A DNA stretch of 17,048 nucleotides from Alistipes sp. (GTDB lineage: Bacteria; Bacteroidota; Bacteroidia; Bacteroidales; Rikenellaceae). The translations under genes were made by a program, and so were the position numbers. Below are positions 13,817 to 17,048 of this stretch, piece after piece. The notes beneath the pieces were generated by a model. It had not been told where the DNA came from and made no database searches. It was given only the letters and a program-made list of their open reading frames with translations. The stretch lies in assembly GCA_022511355.1 (NCBI GenBank), contig JAFLRS010000024.1:1-17048 (forward strand). Reading direction: 5' to 3'. The stretch's first letter is position 1, and each line of letters starts with the position of its first letter.

Positions 13817-15262
13817 CTATTTTACAAAGAGGTAAGTGAGTACGGAGCGTATCTCGCGTGCCGATTCCAGACGGAATCCGAATGCCAAAGCCGCATAGGC
13901 CGCCGCTCCGACCGCTATCTTCATCATAAGTCGGAGAGCCGCATTCCATTCGGCGGCGAACGTACCCGAAAACATCACCGCCGCATACATGGCCGCCGAG
14001 ACGAACGCCACCGGCAGCAGCGTGCGGACAACGCGCAGCACCGAAAGCGACGAATGACGCGACGCAGCAAAGAGCGTGATTGCAAAGTCGGAGAACGACA
14101 CCGCCACCAATCCCCACGCCACAGCCTTCACGCTGTGCATGACCGTAGCGGCCAGAATCAGAATCATGACGGTTTTTTTCGCTATCTCGAGGTTGAGAAT
14201 TATATGGCCGTCGGTCTTCACCTTCAACACATTGAGCGATATGCCGGCAAGCGGCGCGAAGAGTCCCGACATGGCCAGAATGCGCAGATAAGGCACCGTG
14301 GGCATCCATTTTTCATCAAGCAGCAGCCGGAACATATCGTCGGCGACGGCCGCCAGACCCGCCATCACGGGAAACATCATGAAAGCGACAGTCATAAGCA
14401 GCTGACGGTAGCTCTCGGCGAATTTTGTTTCGTCGTGCGAGATTTTGGCAAGTGCCGGATAAGTCACGCTCTGCACCGACTGCATGGCCGAAGCGACCGG
14501 CATATCCTTTACCTTCTGCGCCTGATTGAAATAGCCCAACGTGCCGAAATGCATTTTGCCTATAAACATCTGGGCGATATTGTTGCTTACCGACGATATG
14601 ATGTCGGTGCCGAGCAGCCGCAGCGAAAATGGAGCCATCGTCCGAATGGAGCCGTAATCGAAAGCTCCTATCGGCGGCCGTCGGTTGCAGAGCCACAAAG
14701 CTGCCGATTTGAAAAATGCCGCCGCCAATCTGTGACCCACCAGACTCCACACTCCGCAGCCGGCCAAAGCCATCGCTATGGCCACCGCACTGCCGGCCAG
14801 CGACGAAGCCAAAGTGACGCGCGACAACAGTTTGAAACGGAATTGACGCGTATATATCGCATTCTGAATAACCCCCAGAGCGCTCACGGGCAGCAGCAAA
14901 AACAGAACAGGAGCTATTCGGGCTATGACAGGCTTTCCGTAAAAATCGGCCACCAACGGAGCCGCTGCGGTCAGCACCGCATACAGAATCAGCGATATAG
15001 CCATGTTGAAGATGAAAACCGAACCGAAATCCCTCTCCGAAGGGTCGCTCTTGCGGATGAGAGCCTGCGAAAATCCGCTGTCCACAACCACCAAAGCCAC
15101 CGACGTGAAGAATGTGAGAATGGCCAGCACCGCAAAGTCGTCGGGCATGAGCAGATTGGCCACCTTCAGACTCACAACCAACTGCAACAGCATCGAGCCT
15201 GTCTTCTCGAAGAGGCTCCATGCCATACCCGTCGCAACTCTGTTCTTCAGTTCTCCGCTCAT
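13817..15262 (-). CDS. Polysaccharide/lipid-linked oligosaccharide flippase (Wzx/WzxC-like)
   Basis: A 481-residue integral inner-membrane protein of the MOP superfamily, likely moving a lipid-linked glycan across the membrane for surface polysaccharide. It begins with the family's N-terminal pattern (NRVATGMAWSLFEKTGSMLLQLVV), then shows about 12-14 hydrophobic segments spread over the whole length. The LGYFNQAQKVKDMPV and VTYPALAKI stretches are typical of the WzxC-type branch. I chose ATG 15262 because it precedes this pattern; an upstream frame reaching 15307 adds an unusual Cys/Ala-rich stretch and comes within six bases of the aroQ stop. It follows aroQ by 51 bases on the same strand. 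No glycosyltransferase genes are nearby, so the transported glycan cannot be named. Confidence 0.87.
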   Translation of the reverse strand: MSGELKNRVATGMAWSLFEKTGSMLLQLVVSLKVANLLMPDDFAVLAILTFFTSVALVVVDSGFSQALIRKSDPSERDFGSVFIFNMAISLILYAVLTAAAPLVADFYGKPVIARIAPVLFLLLPVSALGVIQNAIYTRQFRFKLLSRVTLASSLAGSAVAIAMALAGCGVWSLVGHRLAAAFFKSAALWLCNRRPPIGAFDYGSIRTMAPFSLRLLGTDIISSVSNNIAQMFIGKMHFGTLGYFNQAQKVKDMPVASAMQSVQSVTYPALAKISHDETKFAESYRQLLMTVAFMMFPVMAGLAAVADDMFRLLLDEKWMPTVPYLRILAMSGLFAPLAGISLNVLKVKTDGHIILNLEIAKKTVMILILAATVMHSVKAVAWGLVAVSFSDFAITLFAASRHSSLSVLRVVRTLLPVAFVSAAMYAAVMFSGTFAAEWNAALRLMMKIAVGAAAYAALAFGFRLESAREIRSVLTYLFVK

Positions 15263-15313
15263 AATATAAAAAGTACACGTCGCCGCAACGACGGCAGCCG
15301 ACCGCACAAAATC

Positions 15314-15748
15314 TTATTCGGTGCAGTTCAATCCGTCGAGAGCCTCGATGCCCAGACGGTAAGAATCCAATCCGAAACCCATTATCGAACCGCGGCACAC
15401 ACCCGCAATCATCGAGGTGTGGCGGAACTCCTCACGGGCCAGTATCGACGATATGTGAACCTCCACCACGGGAGTCGCAACCGCCGAAACGGCATCGCGT
15501 ATCGCCACCGACGTGTGCGTATATCCGCCGGCATTGAGCAACACCCCGTCGTATCGGCCCTCGCTGCGCTGCAAGGCGTCGATAAGTTCGCCCTCGATGT
15601 TCGACTGCACAAGCTCTATCTCCTTGTCGGGATAGCGGCTCCGCAAATCGGTCAGCAGTTCGTCGAAACTCTCCGTTCCGTAAACCGCTCTGTCGCGGCG
15701 GCCCTGCAAATTCAAATTCGGACCGTTAAGTATCAATATCCTCTTCAT
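15314..15748 (-). CDS. aroQ: Type II 3-dehydroquinate dehydratase
   Basis: AroQ removes water from 3-dehydroquinate to give 3-dehydroshikimate, the third step of the shikimate pathway. The 144-residue length fits the dodecameric type II enzyme. Catalytic and binding residues are in place: Arg18 and Tyr23 in GRRDRAVYG, Asn72 in LNAGGYTHTS, His78, Asp85, His98 and Ser100 in EVHISS, and Arg109 in REEFRHTS. One oddity is Ser101 where the motif usually has Asn (HISN or HLSN). I chose ATG 15748 (MKRILILNGPNLNLQG) over a GTG three codons upstream. It sits 24 bases after buk and 51 before the flippase, away from other aro genes. Confidence 0.94.
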   Translation of the reverse strand: MKRILILNGPNLNLQGRRDRAVYGTESFDELLTDLRSRYPDKEIELVQSNIEGELIDALQRSEGRYDGVLLNAGGYTHTSVAIRDAVSAVATPVVEVHISSILAREEFRHTSMIAGVCRGSIMGFGLDSYRLGIEALDGLNCTE

Positions 15749-15772
15749 CTCAATCACAAAAATCGACAGTCG

Positions 15773-16840
15773 TCAGAGATATGTTTTCGGCTCAATCTCG
15801 CCGCGCAGAACTCCCAACACCGATTCGGCCAACGCCGACATCTCGTTCTCGCCCGCATAAACCGATATCGGAGCAATGAACGAACACCGCTTGCCGATGC
15901 GTTCGACCACATAGTCGCAATAGGCTATGCCGCCCGTCAGCAGAATGCCGTCCACCACACCGCCCAGCACGGCCGCCATGGAACCTATCTGCTTGCTGAT
16001 GTTGTAACACATGGCATCGAGTACCAAACGCGCCTGTTCGTCGCCGCGTTCGATGCGCTCCACGACCTCGACCACCGAATTGGTGCCCAAATGGGCCGTA
16101 ATGCCGCCCTTGCCGGCCAACATCTTCTTCACTTCGTCGCAGGTGTAGCGGCCCGAATAGCACATCTCCACCAAACTGATTGCAGGCAGCGTTCCCGCAC
16201 GTTCGGGCGTGAATGAACCGTCGCCGTTGAGAGCGTTGTTGTTGTCCACCACCCTGCCGCGGTAATGCGCACCCACCGAAATGCCGCCGCCCATGTGAGC
16301 CACTATCAGATTCATATCCTCGTAACGGCAGCCGCAGGCCGCAGCATGACGACGCGCAACCGCACGCTGATTCAGGGCATGAAATATGGAAATGCGGCGA
16401 ATCTGAGGCAAACCCGTCAGATGGGTCATCTCATCCATCTCATCGACCACGCCCGGGTCGGCAATGTACGCCTTCACACCCGCCATGCAGGCTATATCGT
16501 GCGAAATGAGTCCGCCCAAATTGCAGGCGTGTTCCATCCACGGATGACACAAATCATGCAGCATGGCGTCATTCACCTCGTAAACACCGCCCGCAATGGG
16601 TTTCGTAAGACCTCCGCGTCCCACAACCGCCGACAACTCCGACAACGAAAAGCCTTGCTCCGACAACGCACGCAAAACAATGTCGCGACGCCACTGCATC
16701 TGGTCGGCGATATGCTCGTAACGGCGGAGAGTATCGTAATCGTGACGCAAAACAATATCCAGCAAAGGCCGCTCATTGCAGAACAGAGCGACCTTCGTGG
16801 ATGTAGAACCCGGATTGACAGTCAGAATCCTGAACTCCAT
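15773..16840 (-). CDS. buk: Butyrate kinase
   Basis: Butyrate kinase moves phosphate between butyryl phosphate and ADP, making ATP at the end of butyrate (or branched short-chain acid) fermentation, or running backward for activation. The 355-residue length fits the family. It carries the acetate/butyrate kinase motifs: VNPGSTSTKVAL at 8-19, HMGGGISVGAH at 182-192, DNNNALNGDGSFTPERAG at 199-216, TGGIA at 302-306, and GENEMSAL at 330-337. The ATG at 16840 lies 7 bases after the stop of the phosphotransacylase gene, so the two form the usual ptb-buk pair. Specificity between butyrate, isobutyrate and other acids is not decided by sequence here. Confidence 0.94.
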   Translation of the reverse strand: MEFRILTVNPGSTSTKVALFCNERPLLDIVLRHDYDTLRRYEHIADQMQWRRDIVLRALSEQGFSLSELSAVVGRGGLTKPIAGGVYEVNDAMLHDLCHPWMEHACNLGGLISHDIACMAGVKAYIADPGVVDEMDEMTHLTGLPQIRRISIFHALNQRAVARRHAAACGCRYEDMNLIVAHMGGGISVGAHYRGRVVDNNNALNGDGSFTPERAGTLPAISLVEMCYSGRYTCDEVKKMLAGKGGITAHLGTNSVVEVVERIERGDEQARLVLDAMCYNISKQIGSMAAVLGGVVDGILLTGGIAYCDYVVERIGKRCSFIAPISVYAGENEMSALAESVLGVLRGEIEPKTYL

Positions 16841-16847
16841 ACGACCG

Positions 16848-17048
16848 CTATTTCGCCGAAAGGCAGGCCAGAGCTATCGAATACTTCTTCGTAAGCACCG
16901 AGTCGCCGCGCGAAGTCAGCACGCAGGGTTTGTTCGTTCCGGCAACCATCGCGGCCAACTCGCCGTGGCCCAGATGCGTAACCGATTTGAAAAATACGTT
17001 GGCCGACTCGATGTTGGGGAAGAGCAGGCAGTCGGGGTCGCCCGCAAC
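16848..17048 (-). CDS. ptb: Phosphate butyryltransferase, C-terminal fragment
   Basis: Only the last 66 codons are inside the window; the rest lies beyond base 17048. The fragment begins AGDPDCLLFPNIESANVFFK and ends TSRGDSVLTKKYSIALACLSAK. These match the C-terminal part of phosphate acetyl/butyryltransferases: the (L/V)PNIE-GN-like motif, then VLTSR-DS--TK-YSIALA. The enzyme exchanges CoA and phosphate between butyryl-CoA and butyryl phosphate. The tight link to butyrate kinase (7 bases) favours a butyryl over an acetyl enzyme. The reading frame is open to the window edge with no break. Confidence 0.88.
   Translation of the reverse strand, partial: VAGDPDCLLFPNIESANVFFKSVTHLGHGELAAMVAGTNKPCVLTSRGDSVLTKKYSIALACLSAK

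Noticed and set aside
15278..15293. Short palindrome (CGTCG / CGACG) between aroQ and the flippase
   Set aside because: Only a 5-bp stem and the T-rich run is several bases away, so it is too weak to call a terminator.
14054..16216. Open frame of 720 codons on the plus strand across flippase, aroQ and buk
   Set aside because: Runs antisense through three well-supported genes; rich in His, Arg and Gln with no recognisable domain.

Overview
The window looks like chromosome from a gut-type Bacteroidota, most like Alistipes or another member of the Rikenellaceae. The reasons are: a TonB-dependent receptor with an N-terminal carboxypeptidase-regulatory-like domain paired with a large surface-type lipoprotein; Bacteroidota promoters of the TTTG / TAnnTTTG kind with mostly poor Shine-Dalgarno sites; a lipidated TamA-like protein; the zapA neighbourhood typical of the phylum; and moderately GC-rich coding sequence. 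The genus is inferred from gene content and base composition, not from a marker gene. No rRNA, tRNA, insertion sequence, phage gene or CRISPR array was seen.

Layout, left to right. (1) 1-787, minus strand: a small coiled-coil protein, ZapA, and then a structured non-coding stretch that is probably the start of 6S RNA, cut by the window edge. (2) 852-3669, minus strand: promoter, yebC, efp, gdhA, terminator. YebC and EF-P are both tied to translation of difficult (proline-rich) sequences. (3) 3745-9086, minus strand: an outer-membrane uptake operon with a strong consensus promoter, a possible 77-codon gene containing a terminator-like hairpin, a TonB-dependent receptor, a 732-residue lipoprotein with two OB-like regions and a duplicated module, and a clean terminator. 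(4) 9165-10051: an alpha/beta hydrolase (minus strand) divergent from dapF, with promoter elements in the short gap between them. (5) 10052-13814, plus strand: dapF, a TamL/BamA-like outer-membrane lipoprotein and a MmcQ/YjbR-family gene, closely packed. (6) 13817-17048, minus strand: ptb (partial), buk, aroQ and a polysaccharide flippase, meeting region 5 tail to tail with two bases between stop codons.

Most of the window is housekeeping: division, translation quality, ammonium assimilation, lysine/peptidoglycan and aromatic precursors, envelope assembly and acyl-phosphate fermentation. The least explained part is the uptake operon of region 3. Its substrate is unknown, its lipoprotein is not a recognisable SusD, and its leader holds a small ORF overlapped by a possible attenuator. 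No clearly new multi-gene system could be proved from sequence alone; that leader and the receptor/lipoprotein pair are the best candidates.
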